Shown here: positions 1 through 5,315 of the stretch, piece after piece
Layout of the letters: every line of letters begins with the position of its first letter
Numbering within the stretch: position 1 is the stretch's first letter
DNA from: an uncultured Lachnospiraceae bacterium
Lineage (GTDB): Bacteria; Bacillota; Clostridia; Lachnospirales; Lachnospiraceae
Direction of reading: 5' to 3'
NCBI GenBank assembly: GCA_945836355.1
Contig: CAMALD010000121.1
Location: 1-5,315 of the forward strand
DNA length: 5,315 bases
Position numbers and translations under genes: made by a program
The notes under the pieces: model-generated
The model's database searches: none
The model's input: only the letters and a program-made list of their open reading frames with translations
What the model was told of the DNA's origin: nothing

Positions 1-502
1 TCATCCCCATCTCGATTACCGCAATTTCATGAGAATCCTCCAGCCGGAGCATCATCTGAGGTACACCTACCTGACTGTTCATATTCCCGGCTGTTTTCAG
101 TGTACGAAAGCCGGTTTCCAATGCCGCAGCCACCATTTCCTTGGTCGTGGTTTTTCCGACACTTCCGGTAATTCCCACCAGCGGAATGCGATGTGCGTCG
201 CGCACGCTTCTGCCGAACCGCTGCAGTGCAGCAACCGTATCCTCCACCTGCACATAGACCATACCATCCGTATTTTCCTGCACACCCTCTCTGGAAGTAA
301 ATGTGGCCTTCATTCCGTTTTTCCATGCGGCAGCTATGTAATCATGTCCATCCACGCGCTCTCCGATGATCGGCACAAACATGGCGCCGGAATCCGCATT
401 GCGGGAATCGGTCGAAAAAGCACTCACCGTCACCTCACCGTCACCCGCTACTATTTTACCATTTACCGCTTTCGCAATATCCTTTATTTTCCACTCGCTC
501 AT
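1..502 (-). CDS. murF: UDP-N-acetylmuramoyl-tripeptide--D-alanyl-D-alanine ligase, N-terminal part (3' end cut by window edge)
   Basis: MurF is the cytoplasmic Mur ligase that uses ATP to add D-Ala-D-Ala to the UDP-MurNAc-tripeptide, the last soluble step of peptidoglycan precursor synthesis. The window holds 167 residues of a protein that is usually about 450 long. Seen in the sequence: the MurF-type N-terminal substrate-binding region with STDSR at 30-34 and a GERVDGHDYI stretch at 47-56. The central ATPase domain begins with the P-loop GITGSVGKTTTKE at 110-122 (Lys117, Thr118), then NMNSQVGVP at 140-148 and EMG at 164-166, all typical of MurF rather than MurC, D or E. The ATG at 502 is preceded by GGAGGA with a 5-base spacer, so the start is well supported. 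It follows the epimerase gene after 33 bases and is probably the last visible member of the operon. The remaining ATPase and C-terminal domains lie beyond base 1. Confidence 0.95.
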   Translation of the reverse strand, partial: MSEWKIKDIAKAVNGKIVAGDGEVTVSAFSTDSRNADSGAMFVPIIGERVDGHDYIAAAWKNGMKATFTSREGVQENTDGMVYVQVEDTVAALQRFGRSVRDAHRIPLVGITGSVGKTTTKEMVAAALETGFRTLKTAGNMNSQVGVPQMMLRLEDSHEIAVIEMGM

Positions 503-507
503 GCTCT

Positions 508-513
508 TCCTCC
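508..513 (-). promoter_or_regulatory. Shine-Dalgarno site of murF
   Basis: On the minus strand GGAGGA lies 5 bases before the murF ATG. It is a near-perfect anti-16S match in the 33-base gap after the epimerase stop codon, and it fixes the start at 502. It suggests that MurF is initiated independently and does not depend on coupling to the upstream gene. Confidence 0.8.
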
Positions 514-535
514 GGCTTCAAATAATGTATTCCTG

Positions 536-1429
536 CTAATACACACAGATATGATAATTTTTCGAGAAAACCTGTCCCGGCTCCAGACGGTTGATAAACG
601 GCTTATTCTCAAGCCGTCCGTCCGCATCGGTTCCGTCGCAGCGGCCGTACCACGGCTCAATGCACACAAAAGGAGCCTCCCCCTTCGGTGCCCACACGCC
701 AAAGAGCGGTGCATCAAATTTCACCGACAGATATATATTTCCGTCCGCGCCCGCAAGTGCCACCTCTCTGGTCTGATGCCCTTCCACAATATACGCATCC
801 CGGTCAAATAAATGCTCCGTGACCGCCACCGCACCGTACCGCTTTCCGCCGATTTCCCTTTTCTCAAACTCCAGCTGTTCTAACGCAGGCACAGCCAATC
901 CGTTCTCCAGCATTCTGGTATTCACAATGGAAACGCCCTCAAACAATATCGAACATTCCTCGCGTTTTTCACCGTTTAGCGGGCACCGAAATGCCGGATG
1001 CCCGCCGATGGAAAAATACATTTCTCCTGCCGAATTATTCTTCACACGCCAGAGCACCACCACCTGATTCCGAAACAGCCGGAAACCGGTCTCCAGCTCA
1101 AAATCAAACGGGTACACTGCCTTTGTGGCAGCATCGGAAACAAGACGGTGCCAGATTTCCGTCTCCGTTTTCTGTGCAAGCTCAAACTCCATGTCACGGG
1201 CAAAGCCGTGCTGACCCATCCGGTATTCCTTCCCGCCGTAGCGGTATGTCTTATCCTTTAATCCGCCCACAATCGGAAACAGCACCGGAGCATGCCTTCC
1301 CCAGAATGCCGGGTCGGCATTCCAGAGGTATTCCTTGCCGGTTGCTTTCTTTACGATGGATACCAGCTCCCCGCCGTGGTCGGATACCTGAATCCTTAAT
1401 TCCTCATTTTCGATTGTATGTACTGCCAT
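536..1429 (-). CDS. Aldose 1-epimerase family protein, LacX-like
   Basis: This is a 297-residue protein of the galactose mutarotase-like superfamily, closest in motif pattern to the LacX-type subgroup. The family interconverts alpha and beta anomers of aldoses in the cytoplasm; the sugar used here cannot be told from sequence. Visible motifs: HGGELVSI at 18-25, RHAPVLFPIVGG at 45-56, GQHGFARD at 72-79 with the likely catalytic His74, GGHPAF at 142-147 with the second histidine His144, PLFGVWAP at 241-248, and IEPWYG at 257-262 with Glu258 as the likely general base by analogy with GalM. The length is normal for the LacX type, which is shorter than classical GalM (about 340). The start is supported by AAGGAGG 10 bases upstream. 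It lies 19 bases after the C26 gene and 33 bases before murF. No sugar transporter or galactose gene is adjacent, so a general metabolic or repair-like role is as likely as a dedicated lactose role. Confidence 0.92.
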   Translation of the reverse strand: MAVHTIENEELRIQVSDHGGELVSIVKKATGKEYLWNADPAFWGRHAPVLFPIVGGLKDKTYRYGGKEYRMGQHGFARDMEFELAQKTETEIWHRLVSDAATKAVYPFDFELETGFRLFRNQVVVLWRVKNNSAGEMYFSIGGHPAFRCPLNGEKREECSILFEGVSIVNTRMLENGLAVPALEQLEFEKREIGGKRYGAVAVTEHLFDRDAYIVEGHQTREVALAGADGNIYLSVKFDAPLFGVWAPKGEAPFVCIEPWYGRCDGTDADGRLENKPFINRLEPGQVFSKNYHICVY

Positions 1430-1439
1430 CGATTCTCTG

Positions 1440-1446
1440 CCTCCTT
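1440..1446 (-). promoter_or_regulatory. Shine-Dalgarno site of the aldose epimerase gene
   Basis: The minus strand carries AAGGAGG, a complete consensus, with a 10-base spacer to the ATG at 1429. The spacer is slightly long, but no nearer in-frame start exists. The site fills most of the 19-base gap after the C26 stop codon at 1449-1451, which leaves no room for a separate promoter or terminator. Confidence 0.75.
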
Positions 1447-1448
1447 CA

Positions 1449-2162
1449 CTATCTTCTGCTCGTCTTCACAAACGCATCCCAAATCCTCGCCGCAGCCTCA
1501 TCCACTGCATACAGATGCTCTGCATGCCACTGCACACCGAGAAAAAACCGGTGATCTTCCAGCTCCGCCGCCTCCACAATGCCGTCCGCGGCTTCCGCAG
1601 ATACGGTAAAACCTCGCCCCATCACCTTGCATGCCTGATGGTGAAAACTGTTGACGGCAAAGCTCTCTTTTTTTACGATGTCATACAGCATGGTTCCTTT
1701 CCTGACATGCACGGTATGTGTGAGTACCTTATCTCCTGCTCTCTGACTGTGTCCTACCTGACTGCCTCCTGCGTACCCGGACGCGATATCCTGATAAAGC
1801 GTGCCCCCCAGCGCAACATTCATTGTCTGGATGCCGCGGCAGATTCCCAGCACCGGCTTTCCGGTCTGCAATATTTCCGATATCAGATCAAACTCCAGCT
1901 GGTCCCTTGCAGGCAATATGTTTCCACACGCCGGAAGGGTTTCCTCCCCGTACCACAGCGGATTGATATCCGGCCCGCCGGGCAGCAAAAAACCGTCCAC
2001 ACCATCCAGAAAATCCACCAATTCCTCCGCCCCCACTTCTAGCGGAAATAGAACAGGGATTCCCCCTGCCGCCTGAATCGCCCGGAAATAATCCGCGACG
2101 ATCATAATGCGGTCTTTCTCCGCAGAATACTGCGGTAACACACCGATAATTGCTTTCCCCAT
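1449..2162 (-). CDS. Gamma-glutamyl-gamma-aminobutyrate hydrolase family protein (peptidase C26, class I glutamine amidotransferase-like)
   Basis: This 237-residue cytoplasmic hydrolase has the class I glutamine amidotransferase fold used as a stand-alone enzyme. The family includes PuuD, which cleaves gamma-glutamyl-GABA in putrescine breakdown. Seen: the N-terminal strand IIGVLPQY at 5-12, the oxyanion-region motif LPGGPDINPLWYG at 60-72, the nucleophile elbow GICRGIQ at 106-112 with Cys108, the family motif NSFHHQ at 171-176, and GVQWHAE at 209-215 with His213 and Glu215 completing the triad. The usual Pro after the catalytic His is Ala214 here. The length is normal for the family. The gene starts 2 bases after the ygiQ stop codon, so it is probably translationally coupled to it. 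No other putrescine or GABA gene is present, so the natural gamma-glutamyl substrate is unknown and the puuD symbol is not justified. Confidence 0.93.
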   Translation of the reverse strand: MGKAIIGVLPQYSAEKDRIMIVADYFRAIQAAGGIPVLFPLEVGAEELVDFLDGVDGFLLPGGPDINPLWYGEETLPACGNILPARDQLEFDLISEILQTGKPVLGICRGIQTMNVALGGTLYQDIASGYAGGSQVGHSQRAGDKVLTHTVHVRKGTMLYDIVKKESFAVNSFHHQACKVMGRGFTVSAEAADGIVEAAELEDHRFFLGVQWHAEHLYAVDEAAARIWDAFVKTSRR

Positions 2163-2172
2163 AATTACCTCT
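2163..2172 (-). promoter_or_regulatory. Coupled stop/start junction between ygiQ and the C26 gene
   Basis: Reading the minus strand, AGAGG (2172-2168) lies within the last codons of the radical SAM gene. The TAA stop follows at 2167-2165, then two bases, then the ATG at 2162. The Shine-Dalgarno match is partial with a 5-base spacer. A ribosome terminating on ygiQ would be placed directly at the next start, which suggests translational coupling; this is an inference from spacing. Confidence 0.65.
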
Positions 2173-4270
2173 TACCTTTTTTTATGGCAGCCTTTCCCTT
2201 TCCGGCAGCCCGCTCGCCTCTCTGCTTAAAATTATCTATTTTATCTTTACCTTTACCGTTTGACCTGCCGCCTTTGCCGGCAATCGCATTGCTTTTTTCC
2301 TTAACACGGCTTGATGCAAGCTTCGGCTTTCCGTTTATCTCCGCATTGGGCGCATTTTTCGGTTTTCTGTTTTTCTCCGCATTGGGCGCATTTTTCGGTT
2401 TTCTGTTTTTCTCCGCATTGGGCGCATTTTTCGGTTTTCCGTTCTTCCCGTGAGTGTCCTTCTCTGCCGCAAGCTGTCTCGGGCGAATCAGGCATTTTTT
2501 GTCAAATCCGATCAGATCTTCCCTGCCCGCCTTGATCAAAGCCTCCTTGACCAAATCGTAATTCTTCGGGTTGCGGTACTGAATCAGGGCGCGCTGCATT
2601 GCCTTCTCGTGCGGTGTCTTCGGCACATAGACCGGCTGCATGTTTCTCGGATCCAGCCCGGTATAGTACATGCAGGTCGATATCGTGGATGGTGTCGGGT
2701 AAAAATCCTGCACCTGCTCCGGCATATAGCCGAGGTCGCGCAGATACTCCGCAAGGCTAACCGCCTCATTTAACGTGGAGCCCGGATGGGAGGACATCAG
2801 ATATGGCACGACAAATTGTTTTAATCCCAGCTGTTCGTTGATTTTCTTATATTTTTTCAAAAAGCGCTCATACACGGCATTTTCCGGTTTTCCCATCAGC
2901 TTGAGTACCGGGTCGCAGATATGCTCCGGTGCCACCTTGAGCTGTCCGCTGACATGGTATTTGCACAGTTCGTGGAAAAACGTGTCATCGCTGTCGTTCA
3001 CCAGATAATCAAAGCGGATTCCCGACCGGATAAATACCTTTTTCACCCTCGGTATCTCCCGCAGCTTTCGCAGCAGGGAAAGATAATCACTGTGGTCAAT
3101 CCTTAGATTCTTACACGGTGCCGGGAACAGGCATTGCTTATTCACGCAGGCTCCCTTCGTCAGCTGCTTTTCACAGGCAGGTGCGCGGAAATTTGCCGTC
3201 GGTCCGCCGACATCATTGATATATCCTTTAAAATCAGGCTCGTAAGTAAATGCTGTCGCCTCCCGGATAATTGACTCATGGCTTCTTGTCTGCACAATAC
3301 GCCCCTGATGGAATGTGAGTGCGCAGAAGCTGCAGCCGCCGTAACAGCCGCGGTTGCTTGTCACCGAAAAGCGTAGCTCGCTGATTGCAGGAACACCACC
3401 CTGCGCCTCATAGCTTGGATGATAATTTCTCATGTAGGGAAGCGAATAAACCCGGTCCATCTCACTCTGGGTGAGCGGCTTTGCAGGAGGATTCTGCACG
3501 ATGTACTCCGTATCCTTATACTTTTCTACCAGACGTTTTCCCGAAAACGGGTCCGTATTGCAGTACTGTATGTAAAAGCTCTTTGCAAAGGTTTCCTTGC
3601 TTGCAAGAATCTCCTCATAGCTCGGAAGCATGACTGCATCATAGACCGAATCCAGGCTTTTCGTTTTATAGACCGTGCCCGCAACAAAGGTGATATCCTT
3701 TACGGCAATACCGCTGTTTAGTGCATCTGCAACCTCGATCATGGAGTGCTCGCCCATACCGTATTCGAGAATATCGGCCTGGGAATCCAGCAGAATCGAG
3801 CGCTTTACCTTATCACTCCAGTAATCATAATGTGCCAGTCTGCGAAGGGATGCCTCAATTCCGCCGATGATGATTGCCGCGTCCTTATACTTTTTCCGGA
3901 TCATGTTGCAATATACAATGGTTGCGCGGTCCGGACGCCTCCCCATCTCCCCGTTCGGCGAATAAAAATCCATGGAACGGCGCTTCTTTGCCACCGTATA
4001 GTGGTTGACCATGGTATCCATATTGCCGCCGCAGACCAAAAATGCAAGCCTCGGTGTGCCAAGCACCGTTATGCTGTTCTCATTTTTCCAGTCCGGCTGT
4101 GCGATGATGCCGACCCGATACCCCTCGCTCTCCAGCAGGCGGCTGATGATAGCAGGTGCGAAGGACGGGTGATCGACATAGGCATCACCAATCACAAATA
4201 CAAAATCGCACTGATCCCAGCCTCTTTTTTCCATATCCTCTTTACAAACCGGTAAATAATCATGTATCAT
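2165..4270 (-). CDS. YgiQ family radical SAM protein (UPF0313)
   Basis: This 701-residue protein belongs to the YgiQ/UPF0313 radical SAM family, whose reaction is not established. Layout by motif: a Radical_SAM_N-type N-terminal region to about residue 290 ([12 protein letters not shown] near residue 80, an [12 protein letters not shown] stretch near 135); the SAM/4Fe-4S motif Cys309-x3-Cys313-x2-Cys316 within [20 protein letters not shown] at 353-361; a second cluster Cys366, Cys375, Cys380, Cys386; KVAPEH and SSHPG motifs of the core; then the DUF3362-type region with [20 protein letters not shown]. From about residue 590 the tail is Lys/Arg-rich, with a 12-residue tandem repeat at 609-644. 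E. coli YgiQ (about 740 residues, from memory) also ends in a basic low-complexity tail. The ATG at 4270 has AAAGGAG 6 bases upstream. It begins 11 bases after the phosphodiesterase stop and is followed after 2 bases by the C26 gene. It is cytoplasmic, with no signal peptide or membrane segment. Confidence 0.95.
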   Translation of the reverse strand: MIHDYLPVCKEDMEKRGWDQCDFVFVIGDAYVDHPSFAPAIISRLLESEGYRVGIIAQPDWKNENSITVLGTPRLAFLVCGGNMDTMVNHYTVAKKRRSMDFYSPNGEMGRRPDRATIVYCNMIRKKYKDAAIIIGGIEASLRRLAHYDYWSDKVKRSILLDSQADILEYGMGEHSMIEVADALNSGIAVKDITFVAGTVYKTKSLDSVYDAVMLPSYEEILASKETFAKSFYIQYCNTDPFSGKRLVEKYKDTEYIVQNPPAKPLTQSEMDRVYSLPYMRNYHPSYEAQGGVPAISELRFSVTSNRGCYGGCSFCALTFHQGRIVQTRSHESIIREATAFTYEPDFKGYINDVGGPTANFRAPACEKQLTKGACVNKQCLFPAPCKNLRIDHSDYLSLLRKLREIPRVKKVFIRSGIRFDYLVNDSDDTFFHELCKYHVSGQLKVAPEHICDPVLKLMGKPENAVYERFLKKYKKINEQLGLKQFVVPYLMSSHPGSTLNEAVSLAEYLRDLGYMPEQVQDFYPTPSTISTCMYYTGLDPRNMQPVYVPKTPHEKAMQRALIQYRNPKNYDLVKEALIKAGREDLIGFDKKCLIRPRQLAAEKDTHGKNGKPKNAPNAEKNRKPKNAPNAEKNRKPKNAPNAEINGKPKLASSRVKEKSNAIAGKGGRSNGKGKDKIDNFKQRGERAAGKGKAAIKKGKR
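2339..2446 (-). repeat. 36-bp in-frame tandem repeat, three copies, in the 3' end of ygiQ
   Basis: Three contiguous 36-bp units lie at 2339-2374, 2375-2410 and 2411-2446. The first two are identical and the third differs at two positions. A decayed partial copy follows on the low-coordinate side at about 2322-2338. Because 36 is a multiple of three, each unit adds 12 residues, K-N-(R/G)-K-P-K-N-A-P-N-A-E, at protein positions 609-620, 621-632 and 633-644. The near-identity at DNA level, including synonymous positions, points to recent duplication by slippage or unequal recombination, so copy number probably varies between strains. The stretch lies in the disordered basic tail, outside the catalytic core. 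Confidence 0.95.
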
Positions 4271-4276
4271 ACGTTT

Positions 4277-4283
4277 CTCCTTT
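4277..4283 (-). promoter_or_regulatory. Shine-Dalgarno site of ygiQ overlapping the upstream stop codon
   Basis: AAAGGAG on the minus strand ends 6 bases before the ATG at 4270, and its first bases overlap the TAA stop codon (4284-4282) of the phosphodiesterase gene. The good match and spacing fix the ygiQ start. The overlap places both genes on one transcript. Confidence 0.78.
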
Positions 4284-5315
4284 ATTGCCGTATCAGACCC
4301 AGCAGCTTAAAGAAATCCAGCTTTCCTTCCTCCTCATATATCACTTCCCTTGCCAGTACGGCCTGATTGGTGATGATATTGTCCACACCAAGCTGCTTCA
4401 TACGTTCAAGTTCACTTCTTGTATCCACCGTCCACGCATGAACCTCCTTGCCGGCACTGTGTATATTTTTCACCATTTCCTCGTTGAGAAAGCTAGATTT
4501 CACACTGTAAAAATCAACATAATCAATATCATAAAAGGAACCATACGCGAAGGAAAGAATATATCCTGTTTTCAAATCAGGTTCCAAGTCCCGAACCTCC
4601 TTGAGTATCGTACTCTCCATACTGCTGATGATACACTGGTTCTCCATGTCATATTCCTGAATCAGCTCCACCACTTTTTCCACAAAAGCACGGTTTTGCT
4701 CCGGTGTCCGATATTTCTTGAGCTCAATATTCAGATTGATTCTTCCTTTGCACAGCTCCATTACCTCTCGCAATGTCGGAATTTTTTCACCGGCAAACTC
4801 TTCCGAATACCAGCTGCCCACCTCCAGCTCACCAAGCTGCTCATAGGTCAGATCCTCAACCATGTTATTCTTTCCGGCTGTCCTTCGCAGAGTGGAATCA
4901 TGCATCAGTATCAGGACGCCATCCCTTGTCTCTCTGACATCAATTTCAGCATAGTCCGCCATCTGCTCCACTGCCAGCAAAAGAGCAGGCAAAGTGTTTT
5001 CCGGTGCATCCGCCGATGCACCTCGGTGCGCCGTAATACGGATTGTAAACAGCGTTTCACTTTCCACCAGGGCTCCGTTGCGAAACCAATCATACATATA
5101 AATTGCGTCCAGAAGCACAATGAACACGGAAACCAGAGTAATGATTCTCGTGGAGCGGCTGCAGGCATGCCTGAAGCCTCCTGCTTTTTCCTGATACTCC
5201 ATCTGTCTGACTGCATCCCCGTACGAAATCTGTTCCCGCCATTTTTCAATCTGGTTCAGGACTTCTGCGGTTGTATGATACCTTGTAAAAAAGAAAGAAA
5301 AAAATGCATAATTCA
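4282..5315 (-). CDS. Membrane-anchored glycerophosphodiester phosphodiesterase, C-terminal part (5' end cut by window edge)
   Basis: The enzyme hydrolyses glycerophosphodiesters to glycerol 3-phosphate and an alcohol. Numbering from the first in-frame ATG in the window (5202), the GDPD domain starts with AHRGAS at 58-63 (His59, Arg60), PENT at 67-70 (Glu68), EIDVRE at 86-91 (Glu86, Asp88), HD at 101-102 (His101) and NIELK at 158-162 (Glu160), and continues with HAWTVD and DNIITN near the end, so the catalytic set is complete. One hydrophobic helix lies at about 20-36, just before the domain. The frame stays open upstream of 5202 for 37 further codons to the window edge. It encodes a Phe-rich segment ([13 protein letters not shown]) and then a charged linker, and no Shine-Dalgarno site precedes 5202. 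I therefore infer that the gene continues off the window and encodes a larger protein with an N-terminal multi-pass membrane domain, as in GPDPase_memb-type clostridial proteins. A single-helix 306-residue protein starting at 5202 is the less likely alternative. The catalytic side is probably extracytoplasmic. The ygiQ gene follows after 11 bases. Confidence 0.9.
   Translation of the reverse strand, partial: NYAFFSFFFTRYHTTAEVLNQIEKWREQISYGDAVRQMEYQEKAGGFRHACSRSTRIITLVSVFIVLLDAIYMYDWFRNGALVESETLFTIRITAHRGASADAPENTLPALLLAVEQMADYAEIDVRETRDGVLILMHDSTLRRTAGKNNMVEDLTYEQLGELEVGSWYSEEFAGEKIPTLREVMELCKGRINLNIELKKYRTPEQNRAFVEKVVELIQEYDMENQCIISSMESTILKEVRDLEPDLKTGYILSFAYGSFYDIDYVDFYSVKSSFLNEEMVKNIHSAGKEVHAWTVDTRSELERMKQLGVDNIITNQAVLAREVIYEEEGKLDFFKLLGLIRQ

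Noticed and set aside
27..326. Minus-strand 99-codon frame inside murF, out of phase with the ligase
   Set aside because: The MurF frame carries the P-loop and other motifs at the same place. This one is Gly/Cys/Arg-rich without any motif.
29..811. Open frame of 260 codons on the plus strand across murF and the epimerase gene
   Set aside because: It is antisense to two well-recognised genes and crosses their boundary. Its translation is rich in His, Arg and Ser with no family motif, so it is a shadow frame.
991..1554. Plus-strand open frame of 187 codons opposite the epimerase and C26 genes
   Set aside because: It spans the junction of two real minus-strand genes, its translation is Pro/Arg/Ser-rich low complexity, and it has no recognisable motif.
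2339..2446. Short tandem repeat as a possible CRISPR array
   Set aside because: The units are contiguous without spacers, keep the reading frame and lie inside a clear coding region.
2184..2453. Plus-strand hydrophobic frame with repeated SALGAFFGF units that looks like a small repeat membrane protein
   Set aside because: It is exactly the antisense of the Lys/Asn-rich tandem repeat of ygiQ. Lys codons read as Phe on the other strand, which creates the hydrophobicity artificially.
3746..4255. Plus-strand 169-codon frame opposite the YgiQ N-terminal region
   Set aside because: It is fully antisense to conserved YgiQ sequence and shows no domain motif, so it is a shadow frame.
4911..5249. Minus-strand 112-codon frame overlapping the start of the phosphodiesterase
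   Set aside because: It is out of frame with the GDPD motifs, is Arg/Trp/Cys-rich, and has no Shine-Dalgarno site or family resemblance.
5287..5304. T-rich stretch on the minus strand as a possible terminator or promoter region before the phosphodiesterase
   Set aside because: The reading frame is open through it with protein-like content, and no inverted repeat precedes it within the visible bases.

Overview
The window looks like a stretch of a clostridial Firmicutes chromosome, most plausibly Lachnospiraceae. The reasons are the intermediate base composition (about half G+C by eye), purine-rich Shine-Dalgarno sites before the genes, and the protein types: a glycerophosphodiester phosphodiesterase preceded by a membrane segment, a LacX-type aldose epimerase, a peptidase C26 protein, a YgiQ-type radical SAM protein and a Gram-positive style MurF. 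The family-level assignment is an inference from how the proteins read; no marker gene is present.

All five genes lie on the minus strand and run right to left without a real gap. In transcription order they are: the C-terminal part of a membrane glycerophosphodiester phosphodiesterase (window edge 5315 to 4282), a YgiQ-family radical SAM protein (4270-2165), a class I glutamine-amidotransferase-like hydrolase of the PuuD/C26 type (2162-1449), a LacX-like aldose 1-epimerase (1429-536) and the N-terminal third of MurF (502 to the left edge). The gaps are 11, 2, 19 and 33 bases. Ribosome-binding sites sit in the gaps or inside the end of the preceding gene, so one polycistronic unit with some translational coupling is likely. 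No promoter or terminator is visible, and both ends of the unit lie outside the window. No stretch of 300 bases lacks a gene.

The genes do not form one recognised pathway. MurF (peptidoglycan precursor synthesis) and the phosphodiesterase (glycerophosphodiesters from lipids or possibly teichoic acid) both touch the cell envelope. The epimerase and the C26 hydrolase are small-molecule housekeeping enzymes without an evident substrate, and the role of YgiQ is unknown.

Points that deserve attention are a perfect or near-perfect 36-bp in-frame tandem repeat in the basic tail of YgiQ, a second four-cysteine cluster in YgiQ, and the fact that the phosphodiesterase frame continues open to the window edge, so its first in-frame ATG in the window (5202) is probably not the true start. 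I found no mobile element, CRISPR array, RNA gene or convincing new system.
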